A stretch of DNA of 64,000 nucleotides. Origin: UBA5972 sp964588725 (GTDB lineage Bacteria; Pseudomonadota; Alphaproteobacteria; Rhodobacterales; Rhodobacteraceae). The DNA lies in assembly GCA_964588725.1 (NCBI GenBank), contig CAZPQL010000004.1:14148-78147 (forward strand), given 5' to 3'. A program made the position numbers and the translations under genes. Below are positions 17,775 through 26,672 of this stretch, one piece after another. The notes beneath the pieces were generated by a model. That model worked only from the letters and a program-made list of their open reading frames with translations, ran no database searches and was not told the origin of the DNA. Position 1 is the stretch's first letter. The number at the start of each line of letters is the position of its first letter.

Positions 17775-18344
17775 TTACGGCTCTTGGGAATCCCCCGCGC
17801 CCAATGCCGCGTCGACCCGCTGTATCGCCTGATCGGTGATATCGATATTGCGCGCCGAAAGAAATACCGCCCCGGGATTAAGAATGACCGACGCCTCCAT
17901 GTCATTGGCAAGCTGCAAAAGAAGCGGGGAGACATCTTCCAGAAAGCCGCGGCGACGTGCGTCAATCCAAGCGTTCAATTCGATGGATTTTTGATTTTGC
18001 TGGTCGCGCAGGCTTTCAACTTTTTTGTCAAACGCGTCTGCCATCGTGCGAAACGCGTCGGCTTCGGCGGATTGCCGCAGTTCGGTCAGTGACAATTCTT
18101 CCTCTTCAAGTTGGGATTCGATCAGTCGTGCCTGCGCGCGCAACGTGTCGGTGCGGGATTCGATTTCTGATATGATGCGCTGGCCGTATTGTGATTGGCT
18201 GAACAGCCGTTCCTGATCCAGAACCAATACACGACCAACCACCCCGGCTGTTTGCGCCGCCGTTGCGCCTGCAAACAAGATCAGCCAGCCGACAAGAAAC
18301 AGACCTCCAACCGCAATCCCACCAAGGAGCCGGTGGCGGGTCAG
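17775..18344 (-). CDS. OmpH/Skp-family periplasmic chaperone (probable CTG start)
   Basis: Skp-like chaperones carry unfolded outer-membrane proteins to BamA. The mature part has GRVLVLDQERLF and then a long coiled coil (IESRTDTLRAQARLIESQ onward), typical of OmpH. No ATG, GTG or suitable TTG gives a signal peptide: the TTG at 18278 starts inside it. Reading back, LTRHRLLGGIAVGGLFLVGW followed by LILFAGATAAQ is a good signal sequence. It begins at a CTG at 18344 that overlaps the bamA stop as CTGA and has AGGA about 8 bases upstream. From there the protein is 189 aa. A mutated ATGA junction is a simple explanation. Identity is firm; the start is inferred. Confidence 0.82.
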   Translation of the reverse strand: MTRHRLLGGIAVGGLFLVGWLILFAGATAAQTAGVVGRVLVLDQERLFSQSQYGQRIISEIESRTDTLRAQARLIESQLEEEELSLTELRQSAEADAFRTMADAFDKKVESLRDQQNQKSIELNAWIDARRRGFLEDVSPLLLQLANDMEASVILNPGAVFLSARNIDITDQAIQRVDAALGAGDSQEP

Positions 18345-20659
18345 AATCGCGTTCCTATCGAAATAGAAAAGTTTTCGGACACGTCATAGGATTGACGCCG
18401 TATCGGTCTGGAGAAATTGAATTTCAAAGGCCCGACAGGCGTCTCCCAAAACACGGTAAACCCGACTGCGGCGCGCAGGCGCATTGAGTCGTCGACCAAA
18501 AAGCCACCGCTGCCAACCGTGTTATCCAGCGACCATACCGATCCGATGTCCATGAACAGGCCGCCCGCGATGCCGTATTCCTCTGGCAGACCCAGTGGAA
18601 AAGTCGCTTCAAACCGCGCGACGGCAAAAATGTTGCCACCCAGCGAGTCCAGATTGGTGGCATTAAGGTCCCTTGGACCCACACCCTGGGAAGCGAAGCC
18701 GCGCATGATGTCGGAATTCAGATAAAATCTGTCAGTGAACCGGCTGGACCCGCCAAAGCTGTGCAGATAGCCGGTTTCAAGAACTGCGCGCAAAACCACT
18801 TCTTCGTTGGACACCGCTGTTTTGGCCTCAAACGACGCTGCCGTTTTGGAATATTTTTGATCCCCGCCCAGCCCGGCAATTGTTTGCGAAACTTCGATTT
18901 TGGTGCCGGCATTCGGGTTAAGCCCGGAGGAGCGGTTATCAAACGTATAGGTCACGCCAAATGCGCTGGTGGATTTTCGACCGGCGTCGCCCGTAATGAT
19001 GGGTGACGAATTGGCCAAATCCACGTTGGACACTTCGTCCACCGCACCCAAATAATTGAATCCAAGCCTGCCGTTGCGGCTAATGGGGAATTCGACATTT
19101 GGTGCAAATCCCAAGCTGGATGTATCATAAAAAGCACTGTCTTGCGACGACGTGCGAAAATAAAGAGACGAAGCAACAAGCAAATCACGGTCGAACAATG
19201 ACGGTTCGGCAAATGATATTTCGTAACTTTTATTTTTGTCGCCGCCTCCCAGATTTACCTTGATAAACTGGCCGCGACCCAGAAAATTTGATTCCGACAG
19301 GCTGATTTCGCCACCGATTCCCGAACCGCCGGCGTAAGTTGCTGCAAACGACAGCGAGCCTGTGCTTTGCTCTTCCACATTCACGTCGACGATCACCCTG
19401 TCGCCGCTGCTTCCCTGACGGGTTTGCACATCGGCGGTCGAGAAAAATCCCAGCGCGCGAATGCGGTCAGTTGCGGCGCGGATTTCGCGCGGATTAAACG
19501 GATCGCCCTCGACCGATTTGAACTGGCGCCGCACCACGCGGTCAAGTGTCGTTGTATTGCCTTCGATATCGATGCGCTCGACAAATACCCGCGGGCCCTT
19601 TTCGATGACAAATTCGATATCGAGCGTACGGGTGTTGTCGTTACGCCGCACTCGCGGGTTGACGCGAATGAAATTCAACCCTTTCTCGGTTGCCAGTGCC
19701 TCCATCCGCAGGATCGTGTCATCAAGATGATTGGGCGAAAAAACCACACCCGGCTTGACCAGGACAACGTCCTGAAACTCATCCGGATCAATTTCAACCA
19801 GATCGCTGGTGGTGGTCAGCTCGCCAAAACTGTAAGGCTGGCCCTCACGAATCTTGAACGTCAGGAAAAATCCGTTACGCGCGCGCGCCACTTCGGAAGC
19901 GACCGACAGCACCTGAAAGTCGATAAACCCGCGCGAGCTGTAAAAATCGCTGAGCACCTGTTTGTCAAATTCGATACGGTCGGCAATGAAGGTGTCGCTT
20001 TTGACGAAACGGCGCAAAATACCGGCCTGCTTGGTCCCCAGCACCCGCCGCAACCGCCGGTCGGAAAAATTGCGATTGCCGACAAAGCTAAGGCGCTGGA
20101 TCTCGATCACCTTGCCTTCAAACACTTCAAATACCAGATCGACGCGATTATCGGCGCGCCGGATGATCACCGGTTTCACTTCGGCTGTAAAACGCCCTGC
20201 AAGACGATAGGCCTCGACGATGGCTGCAGCGTCGGCCTCGGCCTGAGCGGGGTTATACGTGCGCCGTGGCTGTGAGCCGATCAGCGCCAGCAGGTCCTCG
20301 TCCTTGAGCCGCTTATTGCGCTCGATATTAATACGGTTGATGGTCGGATATTCCTGCACCTCGATAATGATGCGCGCGCCGCGTGGCGTAACGGTGACCT
20401 CTTCGAATAATCCTGTCGCCACGAGGCGCTGATAGGCGCCGTTTAATTGTCCATCTGTAATGGGTTTCTTAAGATCAAGTGCCGCAAAACTGCGAATCGA
20501 GGCTGGTTCGATACGCAAATTGCCACGCACAATGATCTGCGTATAGCGCGTTGCTGTCTGTGCCGCGCTTACCTGCGGCATAGCAACGATGAACACACTT
20601 AGCGCCAGCGCCCACACGGCAAACAGCTTCGACAATCCACTGAAAACGGTTTTCCGCAT
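18341..20659 (-). CDS. bamA: Outer membrane protein assembly factor BamA
   Basis: BamA is the Omp85 core of the beta-barrel assembly machine. The 772-residue precursor has a signal peptide ending near QVSAAQ (residue 34). About five POTRA domains follow (residues 38-360), beginning TQIIVRGNLRIEP. The 16-strand barrel carries the family motif DIGSVW near the end and closes on the aromatic C-terminus GTRF. It follows rseP and the small membrane gene and is coupled to the ompH-like gene downstream. Confidence 0.96.
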   Translation of the reverse strand: MRKTVFSGLSKLFAVWALALSVFIVAMPQVSAAQTATRYTQIIVRGNLRIEPASIRSFAALDLKKPITDGQLNGAYQRLVATGLFEEVTVTPRGARIIIEVQEYPTINRINIERNKRLKDEDLLALIGSQPRRTYNPAQAEADAAAIVEAYRLAGRFTAEVKPVIIRRADNRVDLVFEVFEGKVIEIQRLSFVGNRNFSDRRLRRVLGTKQAGILRRFVKSDTFIADRIEFDKQVLSDFYSSRGFIDFQVLSVASEVARARNGFFLTFKIREGQPYSFGELTTTSDLVEIDPDEFQDVVLVKPGVVFSPNHLDDTILRMEALATEKGLNFIRVNPRVRRNDNTRTLDIEFVIEKGPRVFVERIDIEGNTTTLDRVVRRQFKSVEGDPFNPREIRAATDRIRALGFFSTADVQTRQGSSGDRVIVDVNVEEQSTGSLSFAATYAGGSGIGGEISLSESNFLGRGQFIKVNLGGGDKNKSYEISFAEPSLFDRDLLVASSLYFRTSSQDSAFYDTSSLGFAPNVEFPISRNGRLGFNYLGAVDEVSNVDLANSSPIITGDAGRKSTSAFGVTYTFDNRSSGLNPNAGTKIEVSQTIAGLGGDQKYSKTAASFEAKTAVSNEEVVLRAVLETGYLHSFGGSSRFTDRFYLNSDIMRGFASQGVGPRDLNATNLDSLGGNIFAVARFEATFPLGLPEEYGIAGGLFMDIGSVWSLDNTVGSGGFLVDDSMRLRAAVGFTVFWETPVGPLKFNFSRPIRRQSYDVSENFSISIGTRF

Positions 20660-20862
20660 CTGTATCTACCCAACTCACAGCTCGATGGTGTTGCCCTTGA
20701 CCAGACAACTTATTTCGGACCTGAATAAAGCGATTAACCTGCCTTGTCAAAACGACAAATACAGCACCGGCAAAGAGACGCGCACAGGGTTTGATACGGC
20801 ATGGGGATGTCTTGCCAACTTGTGTTAGTGCGGCTGGAATTACAAAGCAGCGGGACCGATAT

Positions 20863-21072
20863 CTAAAGGTAAACCGCCGCCGATATAGCCGTGTCCTGCA
20901 CAAAATAGCTTTGTGCGTATTCGACACCAATCCACCCGACTGCGGCCATGGCCGCAGCAATAATCAGGGCTGAAATAAACCGGTCGCTGTTGATCTCAAA
21001 CAGCAGCTCCAAGCCCCGGTATCCTTCTGTAACCTGTTGCATTTTCTCGCGCCTTTTGTCGCCGATTGCCAT
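20863..21072 (-). CDS. Small single-helix membrane protein between rseP and bamA
   Basis: This 69-residue protein has a charged N-terminus and one hydrophobic helix, about FISALIIAAAMAAVGWIGVEY, followed by a short tail. It lies in the same orientation as, and in the gap between, rseP and bamA. ATG codons at 21072 (GGAT upstream) and 21042 (AAAGG upstream) are both plausible starts. I do not recognise a family. An envelope-related role is only suggested by position. Confidence 0.55.
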   Translation of the reverse strand: MAIGDKRREKMQQVTEGYRGLELLFEINSDRFISALIIAAAMAAVGWIGVEYAQSYFVQDTAISAAVYL

Positions 21073-21117
21073 GGTTATCCATAATAATCAACAATGTGGC
21101 TACAATAGGGCTGGTTG

Positions 21118-22455
21118 TCAGTTACACAGAAAATCGTTGGATAGCGCAAAGGCCATGAGCGCCAGAATAAGGAATAATCCGCCTGTCATCAAAATGCGCA
21201 GCGCCTTTTCACTGGGCGCGCGGCGGGTGATCGCCTCGTAGGCAAAAAACAGCAAATGCCCCCCGTCAAGCACCGGAATCGGAAACAGGTTCAGCATGCC
21301 GATCGCTGTGGACAAAACCGCAATGAACCAAATAAAACTGACGACGCCCTGCGAGGCTGCCTCACCCGACGTCTGGGCAATGCCGACCGGCCCCTGCAGG
21401 TTGCAGGCCGAAATTGAACCGGTGATTATATGCTTGAGACCACTCAACGAGCCGGTAACGATTCGCTGGGTTTGGGTGGCCCCCAGTTTCAGCGCTTCGA
21501 TTGGCCCGGGCGTATACGTGCGCGGCTCAAAGAACAGCCCGCCGGTAATGCCAATCAATGCCCGCTTTTCAAATCCACCGTCTGCCGTGGGCAGATCAAC
21601 AATTTTGGCAGCCAGCTTAAATTCGATGGTCTCGCCGTTGCGCCACACGTTCAGAACCATCTCCTGACCATTGGATTCCCCCACCAGCGTCTGCAGCTCC
21701 CGAAACGCGGTAATCGCCTGCCCGTCGACGCTTTGAATCAGATCGCCGACTTGAATTCCCGCCTCGATTGCCGTCGATTGCGGTTGCACGTTGTCCACGA
21801 GGGGCAATAGCGGAAAAGGGCCCTCCAGCATCAAAACGCTGTCACCCCGTTTAATTTCATAAGTTTGACGACCGGTATTTTCGGTGGCGCGCGCATAATC
21901 GAACAACGCGTCATAATCAGGCGTCGGTGTGCCATTCACCGCGACGATAACGTCACCCGGCTGCATCGTGGATTCACCGTCAGGCAAGGGCTTGAGCGCG
22001 CCGATCTCGGGCGTTTCTGTGGCCAGACCGCTAAACAGAACAATCAGCGTGAATATGCCAATCGACAAAATGAAATTGGCGACCGGTCCGGCAGCGACCG
22101 TCAAAGCCTTTTTATAAAGCTTCGCACCCGGAAAAGATCGCGACCGCGATTGCGCGTCCATAGAATCCATGGCGACGGTATCTGTGCGGCTCGACCCGTC
22201 GGCGTCGCCCAGAAATTTAACGTAGCCACCAAAGGGCAGCGCCGATATCTGCCAGACGGTGCCGCGCTTGTCGGTCCAGGACTTGATCACAGGTCCGAAA
22301 CCCATCGAAAACACCTCGGCGTGGATTCCGCACCAGCGCCCGACAATGTAATGGCCGTATTCGTGGATGAAGATGATCACGCTGAGCGTCGCCACAAAGG
22401 CGATCACGGTAAAAACAAACCCGCCAAATACGGGAATCGATCCTAATATTTCCAC
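21118..22455 (-). CDS. rseP: Site-2 intramembrane metalloprotease RseP
   Basis: RseP-type M50 proteases cleave membrane-bound anti-sigma factors and remnant signal peptides. The HEYGH zinc motif lies in the first transmembrane segment, followed by GFGPVIKSW and FGGYVKFLGD. Two PDZ-like regions lie in the middle, and a second metal motif (NLFPIPVLDGGHLL) and two more helices at the end. I chose the GTG at 22455 (445 aa) because GAGG is 5 bases upstream and it lies just past the dxr stop; the ATG at 22485 would sit within dxr. Confidence 0.95.
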   Translation of the reverse strand: MEILGSIPVFGGFVFTVIAFVATLSVIIFIHEYGHYIVGRWCGIHAEVFSMGFGPVIKSWTDKRGTVWQISALPFGGYVKFLGDADGSSRTDTVAMDSMDAQSRSRSFPGAKLYKKALTVAAGPVANFILSIGIFTLIVLFSGLATETPEIGALKPLPDGESTMQPGDVIVAVNGTPTPDYDALFDYARATENTGRQTYEIKRGDSVLMLEGPFPLLPLVDNVQPQSTAIEAGIQVGDLIQSVDGQAITAFRELQTLVGESNGQEMVLNVWRNGETIEFKLAAKIVDLPTADGGFEKRALIGITGGLFFEPRTYTPGPIEALKLGATQTQRIVTGSLSGLKHIITGSISACNLQGPVGIAQTSGEAASQGVVSFIWFIAVLSTAIGMLNLFPIPVLDGGHLLFFAYEAITRRAPSEKALRILMTGGLFLILALMAFALSNDFLCN

Positions 22456-22462
22456 TGTGACC

Positions 22463-23647
22463 TCAAGATGCTTTGGGCAATTCAATTGCCTCGTTGGTTT
22501 TTATACGGGCCAAATGGTCCATCGCCACAACGCTATCAAGATCGATTGTGTCGATTGTAAGGTCACTGCTACCAGAAAGTTGGCCCAGCACCAATTCAAC
22601 AGTCCGTGCCATGTCGGTAAAGGCGATGCGCCCGGCCAGAAATGCGTCTAGCGCCACTTCTTTGGCGGCGTTGAAAGCCGCGCCAGCCAACCCGCCTGCC
22701 GCCATGACGTTGCGGGCCAATCGCAGGGCGGGAAACCGCTGTGTATCCGGCGATTCAAAGTCCAACCGCGACAGCGCCGCAAGATCAAGGCGCTCAAGCG
22801 GCAGTTCGCGCCGTTTGGGCCAGTTCAACGCATAGCCGATGGCACCGCGCATATCCGCCGGTCCCATGTGCGCCATCAACGCGCCGTCACAATAGCCCAC
22901 AAGCGAGTGCACGATAGATTGCGGGTGAATGATCACTTCCAATTTGTCAGCACTTATATTAAAAAATTCTTTTGTTTCAATCAGCTCCATGGCTTTGTTG
23001 AACATGCTTGCGCTATCCACCGATATGCGTTCACCCATGTCCCATTTTGGGTGCGCGGCCGCTTGTTCGGGCGTGGCCCGGGCCAGTTTCGCCAGCGGCC
23101 AGTCGCGGAACGGGCCGCCGGACGCGGTTAGTATGATTCGCGAAACGCTGGATATATCTTCACCCGTCAGCGCCTGAAAAATCGCAGAGTGTTCGCTGTC
23201 GACGGGAAGGATCGTGGCCCCGTACGCGGCAGCGGTTGCCAGCATCAGCGGCCCTGCCGTCACCAGGCTTTCCTTGTTGGCCAGCGCCAGAATGCCGCCA
23301 TGGCGCAGCGCATTCAGTCCCGGCAACAGCCCCGCAGCCCCGACAATCGCCGACATGGTCCAGTCGGTCGGGCGCAGCGCCGAATCAGCAATGGCCTGCG
23401 CGCCCGCCGCGCATTCGATACCGGTGCCTGCCAAAGCATTTTGCAGCGCACCAAGTTCGCTATCGTGGGCGGTCACCGCGATGTCGGCGCCAAGCGTGCG
23501 TGCCTGGTTTGCCAGCAGATCGACATTATAGCCACCAGTCAGCGCCACGACGTCGTAGTTCGCGGAACCACCCTGTCGCGACAGCAGATCAACGGTATTC
23601 ACCCCGATCGATCCGGTAGAACCGAAAACCGACACCCGCCTTTTCAT
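22463..23647 (-). CDS. dxr: 1-deoxy-D-xylulose-5-phosphate reductoisomerase Dxr
   Basis: Dxr makes methylerythritol 4-phosphate, the committed step of the MEP isoprenoid pathway. The NADPH-binding motif VFGSTGSIG is near the N-terminus. The DSEHSAIFQ metal/substrate motif, TASGGPFR loop and MGERISVDSASMFNKAME are all present in order. Length (394 aa) is normal. It starts within the cdsA stop (ATGA overlap), so the two are translationally coupled, and uppS upstream uses the same isoprenoids. Confidence 0.97.
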   Translation of the reverse strand: MKRRVSVFGSTGSIGVNTVDLLSRQGGSANYDVVALTGGYNVDLLANQARTLGADIAVTAHDSELGALQNALAGTGIECAAGAQAIADSALRPTDWTMSAIVGAAGLLPGLNALRHGGILALANKESLVTAGPLMLATAAAYGATILPVDSEHSAIFQALTGEDISSVSRIILTASGGPFRDWPLAKLARATPEQAAAHPKWDMGERISVDSASMFNKAMELIETKEFFNISADKLEVIIHPQSIVHSLVGYCDGALMAHMGPADMRGAIGYALNWPKRRELPLERLDLAALSRLDFESPDTQRFPALRLARNVMAAGGLAGAAFNAAKEVALDAFLAGRIAFTDMARTVELVLGQLSGSSDLTIDTIDLDSVVAMDHLARIKTNEAIELPKAS

Positions 23648-24441
23648 AATGCTTCACCGACTGGCAACCCTACAACCGCCTGCCAGACCATCACAAACAA
23701 CCCGGCACCGATCAGAGCGTCGAACCGGTCGAGCAATCCGCCGTGACCGGGGATCAGTCGAGAGCTGTCTTTGACACCCGTACGCCGCTTGATGGCGCTT
23801 TCCACCACATCACCGATTTGGGCCGCCACCGCGACCAAAACGCTAAGCCAGACCAAGCCACCGCCAACATTGCCGCCCGTGCTAAAGCCCCATCCGACAG
23901 CCGCCGCCAAAAGCCAGCCACCCAATGTGCCTGACCACGTTTTCTTAGGGCTGATCCGCGGCAATATTTTTGCCCCCCCCAGAATACGACCGAAAAAATA
24001 TCCACCCACGTCTGACGCCACCACGACCAGAATCAGCCAGATGGTCATGAGCAGTCCAAAATCTGAACGCACCACGCCAAGGCTGACCACAGCCACCACA
24101 ATCGCCAGCGCGTAGGCCCCAAACACCTGTTTATCTTTGCTGACAAACGCCGTGCCCAACAGCGACGGCACCACCAGAATCAGGGCCGACGCGCCCGCGA
24201 AACCCAGCCCCGCACGCAGCACCACCGCTGCGCCCGCGATACCCAGACCGATCTGGACCGCGCGACTGGATTCGGGGGCCATCATCCGTATCAGTTCCCA
24301 GATCATCAACCCGCCAGCCAGCGCCAGCAGTGCCAAAAACACCGCGCCGCCCAACCAGACCGCTCCGCCACCCAGCACCAGCAGCGCAATAGCCGAAATC
24401 ACCCGGATTCGCAGATCGCCAAAGCTGCCCGATTGGCTCAT
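23644..24441 (-). CDS. cdsA: Phosphatidate cytidylyltransferase CdsA
   Basis: CdsA makes CDP-diacylglycerol for phospholipid synthesis in the inner membrane. The protein has about six to eight hydrophobic helices and the C-terminal CDP-diglyceride synthase signature: KKTWSGTLGG, then QIGDVVESAIKRRTGVKD and PGHGGLLDRFDAL. The ATG at 24441 overlaps the uppS stop (ATGA) and gives 265 aa. The longer frame to 24525 adds an arginine-rich shadow of uppS. Confidence 0.95.
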   Translation of the reverse strand: MSQSGSFGDLRIRVISAIALLVLGGGAVWLGGAVFLALLALAGGLMIWELIRMMAPESSRAVQIGLGIAGAAVVLRAGLGFAGASALILVVPSLLGTAFVSKDKQVFGAYALAIVVAVVSLGVVRSDFGLLMTIWLILVVVASDVGGYFFGRILGGAKILPRISPKKTWSGTLGGWLLAAAVGWGFSTGGNVGGGLVWLSVLVAVAAQIGDVVESAIKRRTGVKDSSRLIPGHGGLLDRFDALIGAGLFVMVWQAVVGLPVGEAL

Positions 24442-25163
24442 CCCGCAGCGTCGCCAAAGCGGCGGTCGCGTCCAGACGCGCCCAAAAGAATGTCGGCGAA
24501 TTCTTCGCGACTGAAATCGGGCCACAGGGTCGGCACGAATTCGTACTCTGCATAGGCCGACTGCCAGAGCAGAAAATTAGAAATACGGGTTTCACCCGAT
24601 GTGCGAATGACCAGATCGGGATCGGGTAAAAACCGCGTGTCCAGATAATAACCGATGCTGTCTTCGGACACGTCTTCAAAATCGACGCGGCCACCGGCCA
24701 CATCTTCGGCCAAAAGCTTCATGGCGCGCGATAGCTCGTCGCGACCGCCGTAATTCAGGGCCACGGTCAGATTCAACGTCGTGTTCAGCGCGGTTTTTTC
24801 CTCGAGATCCGCCATCATTTTGATCAGTTTATCATCCAGTCGGCCGCGATCGCCAATAAACCGCACGCGCACACCTTTTTCCAAAAGACGCGCTGCTTCT
24901 TTCAATATGTAGCGGCGGAACAAAGCCATGAGACCCGAGACTTCTTCCTGCGCGCGTTTCCAGTTTTCGGTCGAAAAGGCGAACAGGGTCAAATACTCCA
25001 CCCCCAGATCGGGACAGGACTGCACGATCTCGCGTACCCGCTCGACCCCTCTGCGGTGCCCCACAAGACGCGGCAGGCCCTTGCGCGTTGCCCAGCGACC
25101 GTTGCCGTCCATAATGATGGCGACGTGGCTTACTGCGCGCGGCAGCGGGGTTTTCCGGGTCAC
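24438..25163 (-). CDS. uppS: Di-trans,poly-cis-undecaprenyl diphosphate synthase UppS
   Basis: UppS extends farnesyl diphosphate with isopentenyl diphosphate to undecaprenyl diphosphate, the carrier lipid for cell-wall precursors. The catalytic motif MDGNGRWA is at residues 18-25, HRRGVER follows, and the C-terminal DLVIRTSGETRISNFLLWQ signature is complete. Length is 241 aa. It is coupled by stop/start overlap to cdsA. Confidence 0.96.
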   Translation of the reverse strand: MTRKTPLPRAVSHVAIIMDGNGRWATRKGLPRLVGHRRGVERVREIVQSCPDLGVEYLTLFAFSTENWKRAQEEVSGLMALFRRYILKEAARLLEKGVRVRFIGDRGRLDDKLIKMMADLEEKTALNTTLNLTVALNYGGRDELSRAMKLLAEDVAGGRVDFEDVSEDSIGYYLDTRFLPDPDLVIRTSGETRISNFLLWQSAYAEYEFVPTLWPDFSREEFADILLGASGRDRRFGDAAG

Positions 25164-25199
25164 AGGACGGCCCTTTTTATTGTTCTGTTTGGCATTTTG

Positions 25200-25769
25200 T
25201 TAGACCTGCATGATTTCCGCCTGCTTGGTCTCAAGCACGTCGTCAATGGATTTGATCGCTTCGTCGGTAAGATCCTGCACTTCGTCGCTCCAGATTTTGT
25301 GGTCGTCTTCTCCCATGCCGTCGTTTTTGGCCTTTTTCAACCGATCCATGCCGTCGCGGCGCACGTTGCGCACTGCAATACGGGCGCTTTCCGCGTATTG
25401 CGACGCCACTTTGGTCAGCTCGCGGCGGCGTTCTTCGTTCAACTCGGGGATCGGCAGGCGCAATATCGTGCCCTCGACCACCGGGTTAAGCCCCAGCCCC
25501 GAGTTTCGGATCGCCTTGTCGACCGCGCCTACAAGGGTTTTGTCCCAGACATTTACTGTCAACATGCGCGGTTCAGGGACGTTGACGGTACCGCACTGGT
25601 TCAGGGGCATCATGGCACCGTAGGCATCGACCATCACCGGCTCAAGCATACTGGCCGAGGCCCGTCCGGTCCGTAACGTTGCAAATTCGGTGCGCAGGGC
25701 GTTCATGGCCCCATCCATACGTCGCTTTAGATCGTCAAGATCAATTTCCAGCTCGTTTTCTGACATCAC
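25200..25769 (-). CDS. frr: Ribosome recycling factor Frr
   Basis: Frr releases post-termination ribosomes together with EF-G. The 189-residue product has the family length and the conserved RTGRASASML and the C-terminal helix with RNVRRDGMD..KKAKNDG..EDD. It starts at adjacent ATG codons (25769 or 25766) 42 bases after pyrH. Confidence 0.96.
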   Translation of the reverse strand: MMSENELEIDLDDLKRRMDGAMNALRTEFATLRTGRASASMLEPVMVDAYGAMMPLNQCGTVNVPEPRMLTVNVWDKTLVGAVDKAIRNSGLGLNPVVEGTILRLPIPELNEERRRELTKVASQYAESARIAVRNVRRDGMDRLKKAKNDGMGEDDHKIWSDEVQDLTDEAIKSIDDVLETKQAEIMQV

Positions 25770-25811
25770 GCTTGTCCCAGTATGGCGGTCTTTGCCGGTC
25801 TTGTAGTCGAT

Positions 25812-26546
25812 TTACGCGACGATTGTATAGGTGCCGCGCCCGCTGACGATCCCTTCAAGCCCGCCGGGTTCGTCCAGTGAAAAAACCACGATGGGCAAAT
25901 TATTGTCGCGCGCCAATGCGATGGCTGACGCGTCCATGACCCGCAGGTTCTTTTGCAGAACTTCATCGTAGGTGACGCGGTCATAATGCACCGCATCGTC
26001 AAACTTGTTGGGGTCTTTGTCGTAAATCCCGTCAACCTGCGTGCCCTTGAACAATACATCGCAGTTCATTTCGTTGGCGCGCAGCGTGGCCGCAGTGTCG
26101 GTGGTAAAATACGGATTGCCTGTGCCGGCGGCAAAAATGCACACGCGGCCCTTTTCCAGATGGCGCACGGCGCGGCGACGAATGTAAGGTTCGCATACCT
26201 GATCCATGGGAATCGCCGACACCACACGGGTGAATATTTTTTCAGACTCAAGCGCGCCCTGCATTGCCAGCGCGTTCATCACCGTGGCCAGCATACCCAT
26301 ATAATCCGCGGTGGTGCGCTCCATCCCCTGCGCGCTGCCCTGTAGGCCGCGAAAGATATTGCCGCCGCCGATGACCATGCATATTTCAACGCCCGTGTCA
26401 TGGACTTGCTTGATTTGGGACGCGATGCGCTCGACGGTCGGGGGGTGCAACCCGTAGCCCTGATCGCCCATCAATGCCTCGCCCGATATTTTCAGCATCA
26501 CCCGTTTGTATTTCGTTAATTCGTCGGGTGAGGGGCGCGCGGACAT
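25812..26546 (-). CDS. pyrH: UMP kinase PyrH
   Basis: PyrH phosphorylates UMP to UDP. The 244-residue protein has KRVMLKISGEALMG near the N-terminus, VIGGGNIFRG in the GTP/UTP-responsive fold, and TGNPYFTTDTAA, all diagnostic. It is the first gene of the envelope operon. The 126-bp region between it and miaA must carry divergent promoters. Confidence 0.96.
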   Translation of the reverse strand: MSARPSPDELTKYKRVMLKISGEALMGDQGYGLHPPTVERIASQIKQVHDTGVEICMVIGGGNIFRGLQGSAQGMERTTADYMGMLATVMNALAMQGALESEKIFTRVVSAIPMDQVCEPYIRRRAVRHLEKGRVCIFAAGTGNPYFTTDTAATLRANEMNCDVLFKGTQVDGIYDKDPNKFDDAVHYDRVTYDEVLQKNLRVMDASAIALARDNNLPIVVFSLDEPGGLEGIVSGRGTYTIVA

Positions 26547-26672
26547 GGGCGACTCGCTTTGGCTATTGGGTCATGCGGGCGCAAACTGTCCTAAAACTTG
26601 GGCGTTTTCAACGTTAAAGCACGTTGTTAGAACGCTTAAGCGGATAAACGCCAAATATTGGAGCCACGCCCG

